NCBI GenBank assembly: GCA_017545245.1 | Contig: JAFWPB010000017.1 | Location: forward strand, 26,307 to 90,306 | DNA length: 64,000 bases | Reading direction: 5' to 3' | Source of the DNA: Clostridiales bacterium | GTDB taxonomy: Bacteria > Bacillota > Clostridia > Saccharofermentanales > Saccharofermentanaceae | Part shown: positions 27,484 through 36,820 of the stretch, piece after piece | How positions within the stretch are numbered: position 1 is the stretch's first letter | How the letters are laid out: every line of letters begins with the position of its first letter | Program-made: the position numbers and the translations under genes | The notes under the pieces: generated by a model | Databases searched by the model: none | Told to the model about the DNA's origin: nothing | The model's input: the letters and a program-made list of their open reading frames with translations, nothing else

Positions 27484-27525
27484 ATTACCGCCCAAAATGC
27501 TGAAAAGGCAAAAAAAGGCGGTAAT
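27484..27525. repeat. Isolated ATTACCGCC inverted-repeat unit
   Basis: This is a single 42-bp unit, ATTACCGCC-N24-GGCGGTAAT, with both arms perfect, between two convergent genes. The middle differs from all three units at 19087-19263 but the length is the same. It shows that the unit is a dispersed element and not a local accident. Confidence 0.85.
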
Positions 27526-27579
27526 GACCATCTGAGCAATTTGAAAGCAAAGGATTCCGTCTTAACTTAACGTCATTGC

Positions 27580-28227
27580 TCATTTGTTTTGAGATAACGC
27601 CTTTTTACTTAAGAAACTATGCAGCGGCAGGTAGCACAGGAACGCAACGATAGAAACAGTGATACCCTTGAAGATGTTGAATGGTACGAATGTCATCAGG
27701 ATGACGTCCATCTTTGTCTTGATGGTGACTGCCGTGTTGGCCTTGTCACACATGTCAATGATCGCCGGCATCGGGAAACCCATGACCTTCTCGTAAAGCG
27801 GGAGACTGAAGAAATAATTGACGAAGCAGGTCGCAACGGTCAGTGCAATCGTTCCGAAAATAAGTGACATCACCACGCCCTTTTTGCTTCTCATCTTCCA
27901 GTAGATCAAAGCGCCGGTCAGTACGAAGATGCTGCCGGAAATGAAGTTTGCCGCTTCACCGATATACTGCGTGCCGGTAAACGGCATATGGATCAGGTTC
28001 TTAAGGAATTCCACGATCACACCGGCCAGAGGTCCGCAGGCAAAACCTGCGAAAAGCGCCGGAATATCACTGAAATCGTACTTCAGAAATCCCGGCATGA
28101 GCGGCAGCGGGATCTCAAGCATCATGAGTACTTCCGCGAGCGCGGTCATGATACCTGTGAGTGCGACCTTGTAGATCATCGACTTTCTCTTCTCGTTCTG
28201 TTGTTTGAGATCTTTCGTTTCTGTCAT
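27580..28227 (-). CDS. ribU: Riboflavin ECF transporter substrate-binding component RibU
   Basis: The protein is about 215 residues from the ATG at 28227, 9 bases after GAAGAGG (the ATG at 28233 would be too close). Five to six hydrophobic segments and the ECF S-component marks TGIMTALAEVLMML, KYDFSDIPALFAGFACGPLAG and HMPFTGTQYIGEAANFISG fit RibU. It binds riboflavin outside and is driven by a shared EcfAA'T module encoded elsewhere. The FMN riboswitch directly upstream strongly supports the substrate. It is a single-gene unit. Confidence 0.95.
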   Translation of the reverse strand: MTETKDLKQQNEKRKSMIYKVALTGIMTALAEVLMMLEIPLPLMPGFLKYDFSDIPALFAGFACGPLAGVIVEFLKNLIHMPFTGTQYIGEAANFISGSIFVLTGALIYWKMRSKKGVVMSLIFGTIALTVATCFVNYFFSLPLYEKVMGFPMPAIIDMCDKANTAVTIKTKMDVILMTFVPFNIFKGITVSIVAFLCYLPLHSFLSKKALSQNK

Positions 28228-28278
28228 TTTCATTAACCTCTTCTTTCTTCCTGACAGGACCGATTCTCCGAAAGCATC

Positions 28279-28313
28279 AAAAAAGCGACTCTCCTCTTCG
28301 GAGAATCGCTTTA
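28279..28313 (-). terminator. Riboswitch-controlled intrinsic terminator before ribU
   Basis: On the minus strand AAAGCGATTCTC pairs with GAGAGTCGCTTT and is followed by T residues. The segment CGATTCTCCG in its left half can also pair perfectly with CGGAGAATCG at 28270-28261 further downstream, an alternative fold that could compete with it. This suggests FMN control of premature termination, possibly combined with a second switch point. Confidence 0.8.
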
Positions 28314-28369
28314 AGAAAATTCATCATTTGCCGGATGTCCGGGATTCCGGTACATCGCAGCTATCGACT

Positions 28370-28506
28370 CTTCTTCCATCCGGACTATGACCGTCGGCAC
28401 TGGATTCTCACCAGTTCTGCAAAAGCTCGCGGGCTCGCCTCCTGCCTTCTATTCAGGTCCTAACGGAAGCATCACCGCCGGTGGGGAATTACGCCCCGCC
28501 CCGAAG
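28370..28506 (-). ncRNA. FMN riboswitch (RFN element)
   Basis: All hallmark segments of the RFN element appear in order on the minus strand: GGGGCGGGGCG, ATTCCCCACCGGCGGT, GAGCCCGCGAGC, GAACTGGTGAGAATCCAGTGCCGACGGT shortened here to its core GCCGACGGT, and AGTCCGGATGGAAGAAG. It should bind FMN and lower ribU expression. The promoter is just upstream and a terminator lies between it and ribU. Confidence 0.97.
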
Positions 28507-28516
28507 TTACGACGAG

Positions 28517-28545
28517 ATTATACGACACCGTTTACTCTGCGTCAA
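28517..28545 (-). promoter_or_regulatory. Promoter of the FMN riboswitch-ribU unit
   Basis: TTGACG (28545-28540) and TATAAT (28522-28517) are 17 bases apart on the minus strand, placing the transcript start just before the riboswitch 5' stem. Confidence 0.85.
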
Positions 28546-28570
28546 TACACTTTTTCAACCTTTTTTAGTC

Positions 28571-29239
28571 TTATCCTTCCGTTACTTCACTCTGCTCTTT
28601 GCCATCTCCAAGATTTAACTCCAGACTGGCCGGCTCGCCTCCGAGATTCATATGCAACACGGCTTGCTCCAGGCCTTCTGCTTCGAAAGCATTCTTCATC
28701 CATTCCGATTTAAAATCCGCTTTCCCGATACTTAAAACTGCTTCCTGACCAGCTTCGCCATCAACGATCGTCGTTTCCCACCAGCCAAAGTCATCAGCGG
28801 TTCCTCCGACAAAGATCACTGTTCTGGATCCGTCAGGATTCTTGATCTCGTGGCGGTAAAAATCGGTCGCGCTGCACTTGTCAGTCACATCCGTCCGTTC
28901 CCCGTTAAGGACGAAATAGAGACGTCCATCCTCAGCTTCTGCCAGATCTACCAGTCCGCCATTTGCATCCGAGGCTTCAATCAACATAGCATCGTCACTT
29001 ATTGAGACAGTGTACTCCAGATTCGACGGCGTCCGAAATACCGAGAGGATCTCCTCTGCAGCACGCACGATGGCTTTTCTTGTGTAAGGCACCGCTATCA
29101 GGATCGCCGCCGCGGCAGCAAGACCTGCTACGACCGGAATCCATCTTCTGCTCTTTACCGTCTTTTTCTCTTGGAGCATCTGAAGTATCTCCTCTTTTTT
29201 CCCTTCATCCATAACTATTTTATCGAAAGTATCTTTCAT
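28571..29239 (-). CDS. Membrane-anchored anti-sigma-factor-like protein
   Basis: This 222-residue protein has a short cytoplasmic N-terminus (about 1-30, charged), one transmembrane segment (about 33-52, WIPVVAGLAAAAAILIAVPY) and an extracellular domain of about 165 residues. The gene overlaps the sigma factor stop by 4 bases, the usual coupling for a sigma/anti-sigma pair. The extracellular region (LYFVLNGERTDVTDKC, RTVIFVGG) looks like the sensor part of Firmicute regulators of the DUF4179 type, though I cannot confirm the family. It should hold the sigma factor inactive until an envelope signal arrives. Confidence 0.75.
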   Translation of the reverse strand: MKDTFDKIVMDEGKKEEILQMLQEKKTVKSRRWIPVVAGLAAAAAILIAVPYTRKAIVRAAEEILSVFRTPSNLEYTVSISDDAMLIEASDANGGLVDLAEAEDGRLYFVLNGERTDVTDKCSATDFYRHEIKNPDGSRTVIFVGGTADDFGWWETTIVDGEAGQEAVLSIGKADFKSEWMKNAFEAEGLEQAVLHMNLGGEPASLELNLGDGKEQSEVTEG

Positions 29240-29715
29240 GTATCTTCCTCCAATCTGAACCGTAACTGTTCTTTGCCTCTCTTGATCCGCATGGCCACAG
29301 CCGAACCGGAAATCTTCAGGATCCGGCTGATCTCCTTGTACGAGAAACCTTCGTAGTAATAAAGAAAGATCGGAGCCCGGTACGTGTCTTCCAGTTTTAA
29401 AAGCTCGTCGAAGACATCCTTGTTTCTTTCCGAAAATCCATCAACGCTGGCCAGCAGCCATTCCGAGGATTCAAGATCAACGCTTGTTTTCCTTGCTGAA
29501 GATTTCAGCAGATCTTTGCACTGATTCGCTGTCATTGTCATCAGATATGCTTTCCCGATTTTCTTCTCGAAAAGAACTTGCTTATTGAGCAGTTTCAGAA
29601 ATACTTCCTGAACGATATCTTCCGCGTCGTGCTTTGAGCCGACGTACGAGACAGCGAAGCGGTAAAGATCATCTGAAAATTCGTCAAACAATCTGACAAC
29701 TTCCTCGTTTCTCAA
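29236..29715 (-). CDS. ECF-type RNA polymerase sigma factor
   Basis: The protein has 159 residues from a TTG start at 29715, supported by AGGAGG 8 bases upstream; an in-frame ATG at 29772 has no such site. Region 2 shows DLYRFAVSYVGSKHDAEDIVQEVFLKLL, here cited by its ends DLYRFA and VQEVFLKLL. Region 4 has APIFLYYYEGFSYKEIS and ISGSAVAMRIKRGKEQL. It is a two-domain (sigma2-sigma4) ECF factor controlled by the anti-sigma protein encoded next. Autoregulation is likely but I could not define its own promoter motif. Confidence 0.9.
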   Translation of the reverse strand: MRNEEVVRLFDEFSDDLYRFAVSYVGSKHDAEDIVQEVFLKLLNKQVLFEKKIGKAYLMTMTANQCKDLLKSSARKTSVDLESSEWLLASVDGFSERNKDVFDELLKLEDTYRAPIFLYYYEGFSYKEISRILKISGSAVAMRIKRGKEQLRFRLEEDT

Positions 29716-29859
29716 GATTCTAACCTCCTGTGTGATTTGAGATCTCAAACATAAAACGATCCAGAACCGCATTTTCTCACATAAAGTTAAACGATTGCAA
29801 CATTCCTGTCCTTTAAGTGCGCTATACTGTACGTGATAAAAAGAAGAAAAGGAAGAAAC

Positions 29860-30801
29860 ATGGGTATTTCAAGAAGAGGAAAACTGGTACTGCTGGTCCT
29901 GTCCATCTCGTTGATGCTTGGGTCCGCCTGTGGAAGAACAAACAAAGACGTCTCTTCCTCAGCAACATCGGCGCAGTTGCAGTCACAAAATGAGCTTTCC
30001 GCCTCTGCCGCGGATTCCGGCAAGGAGATCTCTTCGGAGACGGCATCGGAAGAAACGCCAACACCTACGTCTTCACCGACACCCACTTCTTCCCCTACGC
30101 CCTCTCCAACAGACACACCTTCACCTACTCCGACAAAAGTTCCGGAGTACATCGAACCGATCATTACGGGTGGTGCGGTCTGGTATGACGGGTATGTGGA
30201 TCCACGTACCGTCCGTGCGGAAATCGTTTCCAATCCATCAGATGTAGCCGTTCTCGTTAACAAGTATTACGCCTCTCCAGAGAGCTACGTACCGGAACTG
30301 GTCTACGCCAAATACTCGGCCGGCCAGCAGCTCCGTCCGGAAGCCGCAGACGCCTGGATCAAGCTCCACGATGCCTGCATGGCAGAAACTGGTGAAGACC
30401 TTTACCTCATTTCCGGATATCGGAGCTGGGAGACCCAGACATACAGTTTCAATAACGCCATCACGAGAAGAGGTCTGGACAAGACCTGCTGTAAGAACGC
30501 CTATCCCGGACGTTCCGAGCATCCGCTCGGCCTGGCTCTCGATATCAACACCAGCGATGATCCGCAGATCCGGGACAATTTCATTTACACCAAAGCCGGG
30601 CAGTGGGTCGCAGAAAACGGATATAAATTCGGGTTCATCTGGCGGTACCCGCAAGACTATGGACATATCACCGGATATGGAGTCGAAGGTTGGCATTTCC
30701 GTTTTGTAGGTGTAGACGTAGCCACCGATATGCATGATAATAACATCATGACCTTGGAGGAATACTATGGAAAACCTCAGGTCTTACCTAACAACGAATA
30801 A
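29860..30801 (+). CDS. D,D-carboxypeptidase lipoprotein, VanY/M15B family
   Basis: The protein has 313 residues from the ATG at 29860 (GGAAG 5 bases upstream; an upstream GTG is less likely). The signal peptide ends in LGSAC. A low-complexity Thr/Pro/Ser linker (about 62-95) spans the wall. The M15B domain (about 120-300) has LISGYRSWETQ, SEHPLGLALDIN (zinc His and Asp) and GWHFRFVG with the last zinc His. It trims the terminal D-Ala from peptidoglycan stems. The usual EPWH is EGWH here. It is divergent from the sigma factor gene and may belong to its regulon. Confidence 0.9.
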   Translation: MGISRRGKLVLLVLSISLMLGSACGRTNKDVSSSATSAQLQSQNELSASAADSGKEISSETASEETPTPTSSPTPTSSPTPSPTDTPSPTPTKVPEYIEPIITGGAVWYDGYVDPRTVRAEIVSNPSDVAVLVNKYYASPESYVPELVYAKYSAGQQLRPEAADAWIKLHDACMAETGEDLYLISGYRSWETQTYSFNNAITRRGLDKTCCKNAYPGRSEHPLGLALDINTSDDPQIRDNFIYTKAGQWVAENGYKFGFIWRYPQDYGHITGYGVEGWHFRFVGVDVATDMHDNNIMTLEEYYGKPQVLPNNE

Positions 30802-30818
30802 GAAAGGTTACCAGTACC

Positions 30819-31526
30819 ATGAACATAACCCGCGATGCCGAGTACCAGTTCTTTAATGTCGGAACGAAGATCTATCAATGCTATTGTGTCACTTATAAGG
30901 ACAAAGCCGTCCTGATCGACACCGGCGCCATGGCAGACCGCGCCACGATCGAGGCGAATCTGCAGAAAGACTTCATATTCGATATCGATGCGATCTTTTT
31001 GACCCACTCACACGGCGACAGTGCCGGCAATGCCGAGTATTTCTCGATGCTTTTCAACTGCCCGGTCTATTGCATCAAGACCGCTGTGGCACTCGTTAAG
31101 CGGGGCCTTGCCATCATCCCGCCGAAGGATCATCCGTACATGAAAAAAGTCGGCAACGCAGCCGGCCTCATGCTGAAGCTTCCTTCTTTCATTCCATACG
31201 AAGGTTGTCAGGACGTAAAACCTCTTACCAAAGATATCGTTCAGGAACTGCTGGGAAACGATGCCCAGCTCCTTATGACCCCGGGCCATACCCAGGATTC
31301 CATCTCGATCGCTATCCGCGACGTTGCTTTTATCGGCGACTGCGCGCAATTCAAAAAGCGCGTCCTCGCTCCGGTTTTTGTAGACAGCGAATCGCAGCTT
31401 GCGACTACATGGGAAAGCCTTCTCCGCCTCAAGTCCAAGTACTACTTAAGCGGACACGGACGTCCGTGGAATGCAGATGAATGGCTGAACGAGACAGAAG
31501 ATAAAGACGACGAAGACGAAGAATGA
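30819..31526 (+). CDS. Metallo-beta-lactamase-fold hydrolase
   Basis: This 235-residue protein has the metal motif THSHGD (about 67-72), a later MTPGHTQDS histidine, FIGDCAQF with the bridging Asp, and SGHGRPW at the end; together these give the full set of metal ligands of the glyoxalase II-like group. It has no signal peptide, so it acts in the cytoplasm. The tail is acidic (about 15 residues, Asp/Glu-rich). It follows the carboxypeptidase gene by 17 bp and is probably cotranscribed. The substrate is unknown. Confidence 0.85.
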   Translation: MNITRDAEYQFFNVGTKIYQCYCVTYKDKAVLIDTGAMADRATIEANLQKDFIFDIDAIFLTHSHGDSAGNAEYFSMLFNCPVYCIKTAVALVKRGLAIIPPKDHPYMKKVGNAAGLMLKLPSFIPYEGCQDVKPLTKDIVQELLGNDAQLLMTPGHTQDSISIAIRDVAFIGDCAQFKKRVLAPVFVDSESQLATTWESLLRLKSKYYLSGHGRPWNADEWLNETEDKDDEDEE

Positions 31527-31535
31527 TCCCCAATC

Positions 31536-32411
31536 TTACAGATCCTGTGTCTCAGAGATTACACAACCGGCCGCATCGACGGCCATTTTCATGATTTCGG
31601 AAGCAGGATACCCGTTGGAAAGACCGACTGCAATCGCTGCGGCCATCGCATCACCCGCACCAACCGTAGATACTACATTGACATCCGGAGCCGGTGCAAA
31701 GAGCACATTCTCCCGTTCTACCAGTACCGCGCCCTGCGGTCCCAGAGTCAGGAAAATCATGCGCATATCATCCGAGAGGATCGCACGTACACTCTGGATC
31801 ACATCATCATTAACGATCTCCACTTTTTTACCAAGCAGCGTACTCAGCTCATCCCGGTTCGGCTTGACCACTGTCGGACCACCCTTGACACCTTCACGGA
31901 GAAGGTCTCCATCGGCATCGAGTACACTCATACCGCCCAGATCCCGCACCAGCCGGATCCATCGGGCATAGACATCAGAAGGTGTATTCTTCGGCGCACT
32001 TCCGGAAAAGACGACTACATCACCATACTTCACGTTCTCCCGGATTTTCTGCTCCAGCGCTAGAAGATCGGCTTGCTGAAGTTCTGGTGAGGACTCATTG
32101 ATCTCCGTGCACTTTCCGGTTTTTCTGTCAATGATCTTACTGTTCGTTCTCGTCTCCCCGGGGACTTCGATAAAGTCACAGGGCACGCCCTTTTCAAGAA
32201 GCATTCTCGTGATCTTCTTCCCGGTCTGACCGGAAATGAATCCCATCGCAGTGGTTTTGCCGCCCATACGGCGCACTTCACGCGACACGTTGATTCCTTT
32301 TCCGCCTGCACGGAACACAACTTTATCCGTGCGGTTCAGACCACCAACAACAAAGTCGTCAACAAATATCAGCTTATCCATCGCAGGATGCAAAGTTACT
32401 GTGTAGATCAT
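31536..32411 (-). CDS. PfkB-family sugar-phosphate kinase (1-phosphofructokinase-like)
   Basis: The protein has 291 residues from an ATG at 32411 preceded by GGGGAGG. LHPAMDKLI at the N-terminus, AGGKGINVSREV, and the ATP/catalytic block TVGAGDAMAAAIAVG are those of the FruK/LacC branch, which phosphorylates fructose-1-phosphate or tagatose-6-phosphate. No PTS or fru regulator gene is nearby. Instead it follows the 890-residue ABC permease by 21 bp on the same strand, so it may be carried as the last gene of that operon. It is convergent with the MBL gene (9-bp gap). Confidence 0.88.
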   Translation of the reverse strand: MIYTVTLHPAMDKLIFVDDFVVGGLNRTDKVVFRAGGKGINVSREVRRMGGKTTAMGFISGQTGKKITRMLLEKGVPCDFIEVPGETRTNSKIIDRKTGKCTEINESSPELQQADLLALEQKIRENVKYGDVVVFSGSAPKNTPSDVYARWIRLVRDLGGMSVLDADGDLLREGVKGGPTVVKPNRDELSTLLGKKVEIVNDDVIQSVRAILSDDMRMIFLTLGPQGAVLVERENVLFAPAPDVNVVSTVGAGDAMAAAIAVGLSNGYPASEIMKMAVDAAGCVISETQDL

Positions 32412-32432
32412 ACTCACCCTCCCCTTATACTA

Positions 32433-35105
32433 TCAATAATACTCCTTCCGAACCCCTTCGATAACATTTTCTGTCAAGACATGCCGTAAACCAAACGCCG
32501 TTGTACTTGTGATCATCAGGAAATGCGCAAATACCGTGACTGCCAGGAAGAGAATATTTCTCTTACTGATGACCGACAGGTCGAATAACATTGTTACAAG
32601 AATCAGCAAGGAACCCGCAAAGAGAGCCAGCAGCAGGAGGCTCTCAAAGAAGCAGATGATCGACTCCAGGATAACCGTGTGGAACAACGTCCTTCTCGAC
32701 ATACCAATCGACATCAGAAGGATATACTCCTTTCTCCGGAAAAGCACATTGGATATGATCGTCATGATCACGTTCAGGAAACAGATCAGGCAAAGAAGCG
32801 CGGCATAGCCATAGATCAGGATCTTCGCCATCGTTGTCACCGCCTCATACGCACGCGCATATGCACCGGAATCATGGAGATCCTCACTACTGTGCAAGTT
32901 CTTTTCGAGAATCTTCTTCATCTGCGTAAACGTCTCATCCGGCTCCGAAACGTGGAACTGGAAGAATTCAAATACATCCTTGTAGGACACGCCATAATAA
33001 CTCATGCGGCTGAGCGGCATGTAGATCTGCATCGTCGAAGCGGTATCGCCTGTGATGGAGAAAGGCTCGCTGATTGCCTTCGTCAGCTGGATATCCACCT
33101 TCGGAGTAGTCTCGCTCTCCTCTTCCGAGAAACGAAGCACCACATTCCTCGGATTATCGATCGATGAGAAGACCTTCACGGTGTTCAGATTCTCATCCGT
33201 ATTCGAATAGAAAGTGTTATTCGTCAGACAGAGCTTCGATCCATAGGTGAAGTACGGATCCGGCGCGATCCCGTTTTCGATGCATATCTTGCGAAAAGCA
33301 CTGTCCTCGATAAACATCAGTGTCACATTCGTAACACGTCTTCCGGAATCTTCATAAACTGGATATTCGCCGTTCTGCGAATCATAAACGATATTCGGGT
33401 CTGCGTAATCGTTCCGGTACCTCTCCGTCAGATCTTCCGCTTCTACTTCGATTTCTTTCTTGGACTGCAGGATGATCAGGCTGTCCTTCACACTGGAAAG
33501 GTCCGCCAGCTGGTAGTAAAGAGACAGATCTGATGCATCGAAGGAATTGTTGCCGAAATAGTACGAGTAAGTCAGAAGATTGGAATCGACACCTTCTGAA
33601 CTGGAAAACATGCTGATGATCGTGCGGACCAGCGCATGCGTGAACAGGATCATCATGATCGAGAGGAAAACCGAGAGGATCGTCGCACGGTATCTTTTTC
33701 TGTACCGGAAGAAATTCTTGATAGCCAGCGCGCTGTTAAAACCGAGGAAACGGACAGCAAGTCCACGTGACTTTTTGCGCTTGACTTTGGTCGTAAACAC
33801 GTTGTTTACGCGTACGGCCTCGATTGGTGTAATCTGGGATGCACGGTACATCGGAACAAAGATCGCAACCGCGATCGTAATGATCGACAGTGCAACCGGC
33901 ATCAAGGTATTTGAAAGTCCGAGACGGTACTGCAGGTCGACCTCCTGGGAAAGAAGGTAGAAGCCCGCTTCTTTTGCAAGGTCGTTGAGCGCGCCAAAGA
34001 GGATATACGCACTGATATTGCCGATCACAAGTCCGATCGGCACCGCGATGATGACGTAGTAGAAAGCCTCGCCCAGCATGAGATCCCGTATCTGCCGCCT
34101 CGTCGCGCCAACAGATTTCAGAAGTCCGATCGCGCGGATACGGTCTGTCGAAGAGGTCGAGAAAGAATTGTAGATCAGCATGACGGCCAAAAGCGCAATG
34201 ATCGTCACCGCACTGAAAGTCAGGATATCGATCCAGCGGATCGTATCGGAATCGTCTGCGGAGTTCTTCATGCGGATGTAATCTTTGTTGAAGAGGCAGT
34301 CGTCCGTGGATTCGAAATATTCATCTGAAAAAGCAACGTAGGACGCCGGATCTTCCAGTTCAAAGTAGGCATTGACCGCGTTGCCCGCCGTCATTTCCGA
34401 AGGTCCGAGAAGGACGGTATAGAAGCTGAGGTTTTTCCACTTCGCATAATCTGGAACAACAAAACAGCCGACTACACGGAATTCTTTCTTATCGAGTGGA
34501 GAAAGATATTCTTCGCCATAACCGAATTCGTCACGAGAGATCTCTTTCAGATTGTTGACTTTGTGTCCGTTGGAATAGCGGCTGTATACCATCGTGAACT
34601 CATATGAAGTCGCATCTTCTTCATCGATCATGTCACGGTTGTCCGCATACATCTCCAGCGAGATGATGGCCTCGTTCTCGTTCTGCGGCATACGTCCTTT
34701 GACCAGATTGATCTGGCAGAGATCCGTAAATCCCGGGCTCATCGACGCCACCATAACATCGTAGTTCTGATAGGAAAGTTTATTCTTCAGTTCCGCTTCA
34801 TCCATGGATGTATTGGCCGCCATGACATATCCGTATTCCTGCACATACGCCGACCGCTTGATGCGCGTATCTTTGAGGATCTGCTGGTACTCTCTTGAAG
34901 TCATGGAATAGGCCTGCACGTGCCAGGTACCATAATCGTCGTCCTGGAAGCTCTTGAGGATATCCACACAGCTGCTTCTGGCCGAAACCACCACACAGAA
35001 CATCGCCGTGGCGATAATGATCCCGAAAAGAGTCAGGATCGTTCGGCCACGGTTCTTAAATACCGTTCTTTTGGCATATTTGCTGACGATATTCGGCTGG
35101 CTCAT
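32433..35105 (-). CDS. FtsX/MacB-type ABC transporter permease, duplicated
   Basis: This 890-residue protein is built from two halves. Each has an FtsX-like core: a transmembrane segment near 20-40 with a MacB_PCD-like extracellular domain and a three-helix bundle (about 295-425), then a segment near 475 with a second extracellular domain and helices from about 775 to 875. The bundle contains IRAIGLLKSVGATRRQIRD and, in the second half, EYILLMSIGMSRRT, the usual cytoplasmic coupling motifs. With the ATPase at 35122-35805 it should form a peptide or lipid efflux or signalling pump of the type induced by cell-wall antibiotics. The kinase and regulator sit upstream in the same operon. Confidence 0.9.
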   Translation of the reverse strand: MSQPNIVSKYAKRTVFKNRGRTILTLFGIIIATAMFCVVVSARSSCVDILKSFQDDDYGTWHVQAYSMTSREYQQILKDTRIKRSAYVQEYGYVMAANTSMDEAELKNKLSYQNYDVMVASMSPGFTDLCQINLVKGRMPQNENEAIISLEMYADNRDMIDEEDATSYEFTMVYSRYSNGHKVNNLKEISRDEFGYGEEYLSPLDKKEFRVVGCFVVPDYAKWKNLSFYTVLLGPSEMTAGNAVNAYFELEDPASYVAFSDEYFESTDDCLFNKDYIRMKNSADDSDTIRWIDILTFSAVTIIALLAVMLIYNSFSTSSTDRIRAIGLLKSVGATRRQIRDLMLGEAFYYVIIAVPIGLVIGNISAYILFGALNDLAKEAGFYLLSQEVDLQYRLGLSNTLMPVALSIITIAVAIFVPMYRASQITPIEAVRVNNVFTTKVKRKKSRGLAVRFLGFNSALAIKNFFRYRKRYRATILSVFLSIMMILFTHALVRTIISMFSSSEGVDSNLLTYSYYFGNNSFDASDLSLYYQLADLSSVKDSLIILQSKKEIEVEAEDLTERYRNDYADPNIVYDSQNGEYPVYEDSGRRVTNVTLMFIEDSAFRKICIENGIAPDPYFTYGSKLCLTNNTFYSNTDENLNTVKVFSSIDNPRNVVLRFSEEESETTPKVDIQLTKAISEPFSITGDTASTMQIYMPLSRMSYYGVSYKDVFEFFQFHVSEPDETFTQMKKILEKNLHSSEDLHDSGAYARAYEAVTTMAKILIYGYAALLCLICFLNVIMTIISNVLFRRKEYILLMSIGMSRRTLFHTVILESIICFFESLLLLALFAGSLLILVTMLFDLSVISKRNILFLAVTVFAHFLMITSTTAFGLRHVLTENVIEGVRKEYY

Positions 35106-35121
35106 CGGCGGCTCCTGTTCC

Positions 35122-35805
35122 TCATTTACGGATCACCTCATCATGCTGGATCTTTCCGTCCTTGATCGTAATGATCCTCTTGGCCTGAAGAGCCACGTTC
35201 TCGTCGTGCGTGATCAGGATCGTGGTCTGGTTGTACTTCGTATTCGAATACTTCAGAAGTTCCACCACTTCCTGGCTGTTCTTCGAGTCCAGGTTACCTG
35301 TCGGCTCATCCGCCAGAAGGATCGTCGGCGCATTGATCAGCGCACGGCCGATCGCCACACGCTGCTGCTGTCCGCCGGAGATCTGGTTCGGGAAAAAATC
35401 CCTTCTCTCTGAAAGCGACAGGATATTCAGAAGTTCATTGAGACGCTCCTGGTTGACTTTTCTATGATCGAGCAGTACCGGCATCGTGATATTCTCCACG
35501 ACCGTCAGAACCGGGATCAGATTAAAGAACTGGTACACCAGTCCGATCTCTCTTCTTCGGAATATCGAAAGCTGCTCGTCCGTCTGCTTGAAAATGTCTT
35601 TTCCATCGATAAAAACACTGCCGGATGTTGGCCGGTCCACGCCGCCCAGAAGATGAAGGAGCGTCGACTTTCCGGAACCGGATGCACCGATGATCGCTAC
35701 AAATTCACCCTTTTCGATACTCAGGGAAACGTCATCGAGTGCCGCAACGATATTTTCGTCTTTACCATATGTCTTCGTAAGATGTTCCGCTCGTAGGATC
35801 TCCAT
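35122..35805 (-). CDS. ABC transporter ATP-binding protein, MacB/LolD type
   Basis: This 227-residue ATPase has Walker [10 protein letters not shown] (about 40-48), signature [15 protein letters not shown], Walker B ILLADEP followed by TGNLD, and THDENVA. The short length and QQQRVA signature are those of the MacB/LolD/BceA branch that drives FtsX-type permeases. It lies 3 bp after the kinase gene and 16 bp before the permease gene. Confidence 0.94.
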   Translation of the reverse strand: MEILRAEHLTKTYGKDENIVAALDDVSLSIEKGEFVAIIGASGSGKSTLLHLLGGVDRPTSGSVFIDGKDIFKQTDEQLSIFRRREIGLVYQFFNLIPVLTVVENITMPVLLDHRKVNQERLNELLNILSLSERRDFFPNQISGGQQQRVAIGRALINAPTILLADEPTGNLDSKNSQEVVELLKYSNTKYNQTTILITHDENVALQAKRIITIKDGKIQHDEVIRK

Positions 35806-35808
35806 ATC

Positions 35809-36819
35809 TCACCTCTTCGTCTTATAGAAACGCACGACGAACTTCGCGCCATGCTCCGGCTCTTCGCGGTTTGCCGCACGGATCGTACCGCTCTGTCTTT
35901 CCACGATCATCTTGCTCAGCGCCAGACCGATACCGATACTCGTCGTAATCGCGACTTTTCCTCGGTAAAAGCGCTCGAACACGTGGGGCAGGTCCTCCGG
36001 ATCGAATCCGCATCCGGTATCCGTGATCGTGATCTCCGCAAAGATCGGCGTATCCTTCACATTGATCTCGATCGTTCCATTCTCCGGCGTATGCTCCATG
36101 CAGTTTTTAAGGATATTCGCGATCGACTCGCATGTCCACATCATGTCGCCACGCACCACTGCATCTTCCGGAACATTTAATTTCAACGCGATGTTATGGA
36201 TATCGAGCGGCACGGCCAGCATATCCGAAGCCCGGCGCAGCATATCCGCCAGTTTATATTCTTTCTCCTCGAAAAATACCGTATCAGCATCGATCTTGCT
36301 CATCTTCAGCAGCGTGTTTATCAGCCACTCAATACGGTTCAGTCCCTGCATCATTTCGGAAAGAAGATTGAATCTCTTATCATCCGAAAGCTCTTCGACC
36401 GAAAACATATCGACCACGATATTCATGGACGTCAACGGCGTTCTGAGCTGATGGGCGATATCTGCGATCGAGTCAGAAAGGAAACGCTTGTCTGCCAGAA
36501 GCTGTGAAGCCTGCTCACGAAGACGGATGACCATCTTATGCACTTCACTGCTCAATATCGCGACCTCGCCCTCCTGATACTCTTCAAAGGACACATCTTC
36601 CACACCATGCAGGATCTGGTCGATACTGTTGGAAAGGTCGGCAATGCGCGCATACCGCTTTCTGTCCGCGACAAAACGCACCAGAAGCAGCAGAAGTCCC
36701 ATCGCGACGACAAGCGCGCCGCTCAGGACGTTCAGAAAAAAGCACGGCACCGCAATCAATATGATGATTACGATGCTGATTAAATACTCTTTGCGAAGCT
36801 CACTGTTGTAGCGGATCAT
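35809..36819 (-). CDS. Sensor histidine kinase of an ABC-export operon
   Basis: This 336-residue kinase has two adjacent transmembrane segments (about 12-48) and virtually no extracellular loop, as in intramembrane-sensing (BceS-like) kinases. A HAMP-like linker precedes the H box ADIAHQLRTPLTSMN (about His126). The catalytic part has ESIANILKNCMEHT, DTGCGFDPEDLPHVFERFYRG and IGIGLALSKMIVERQSG. BceS-type kinases detect antibiotic through their cognate ABC transporter, and the operon here contains one. Gene order is regulator, kinase, ATPase, permease. Confidence 0.9.
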   Translation of the reverse strand: MIRYNSELRKEYLISIVIIILIAVPCFFLNVLSGALVVAMGLLLLLVRFVADRKRYARIADLSNSIDQILHGVEDVSFEEYQEGEVAILSSEVHKMVIRLREQASQLLADKRFLSDSIADIAHQLRTPLTSMNIVVDMFSVEELSDDKRFNLLSEMMQGLNRIEWLINTLLKMSKIDADTVFFEEKEYKLADMLRRASDMLAVPLDIHNIALKLNVPEDAVVRGDMMWTCESIANILKNCMEHTPENGTIEINVKDTPIFAEITITDTGCGFDPEDLPHVFERFYRGKVAITTSIGIGLALSKMIVERQSGTIRAANREEPEHGAKFVVRFYKTKR

Positions 36820-36820
36820 A

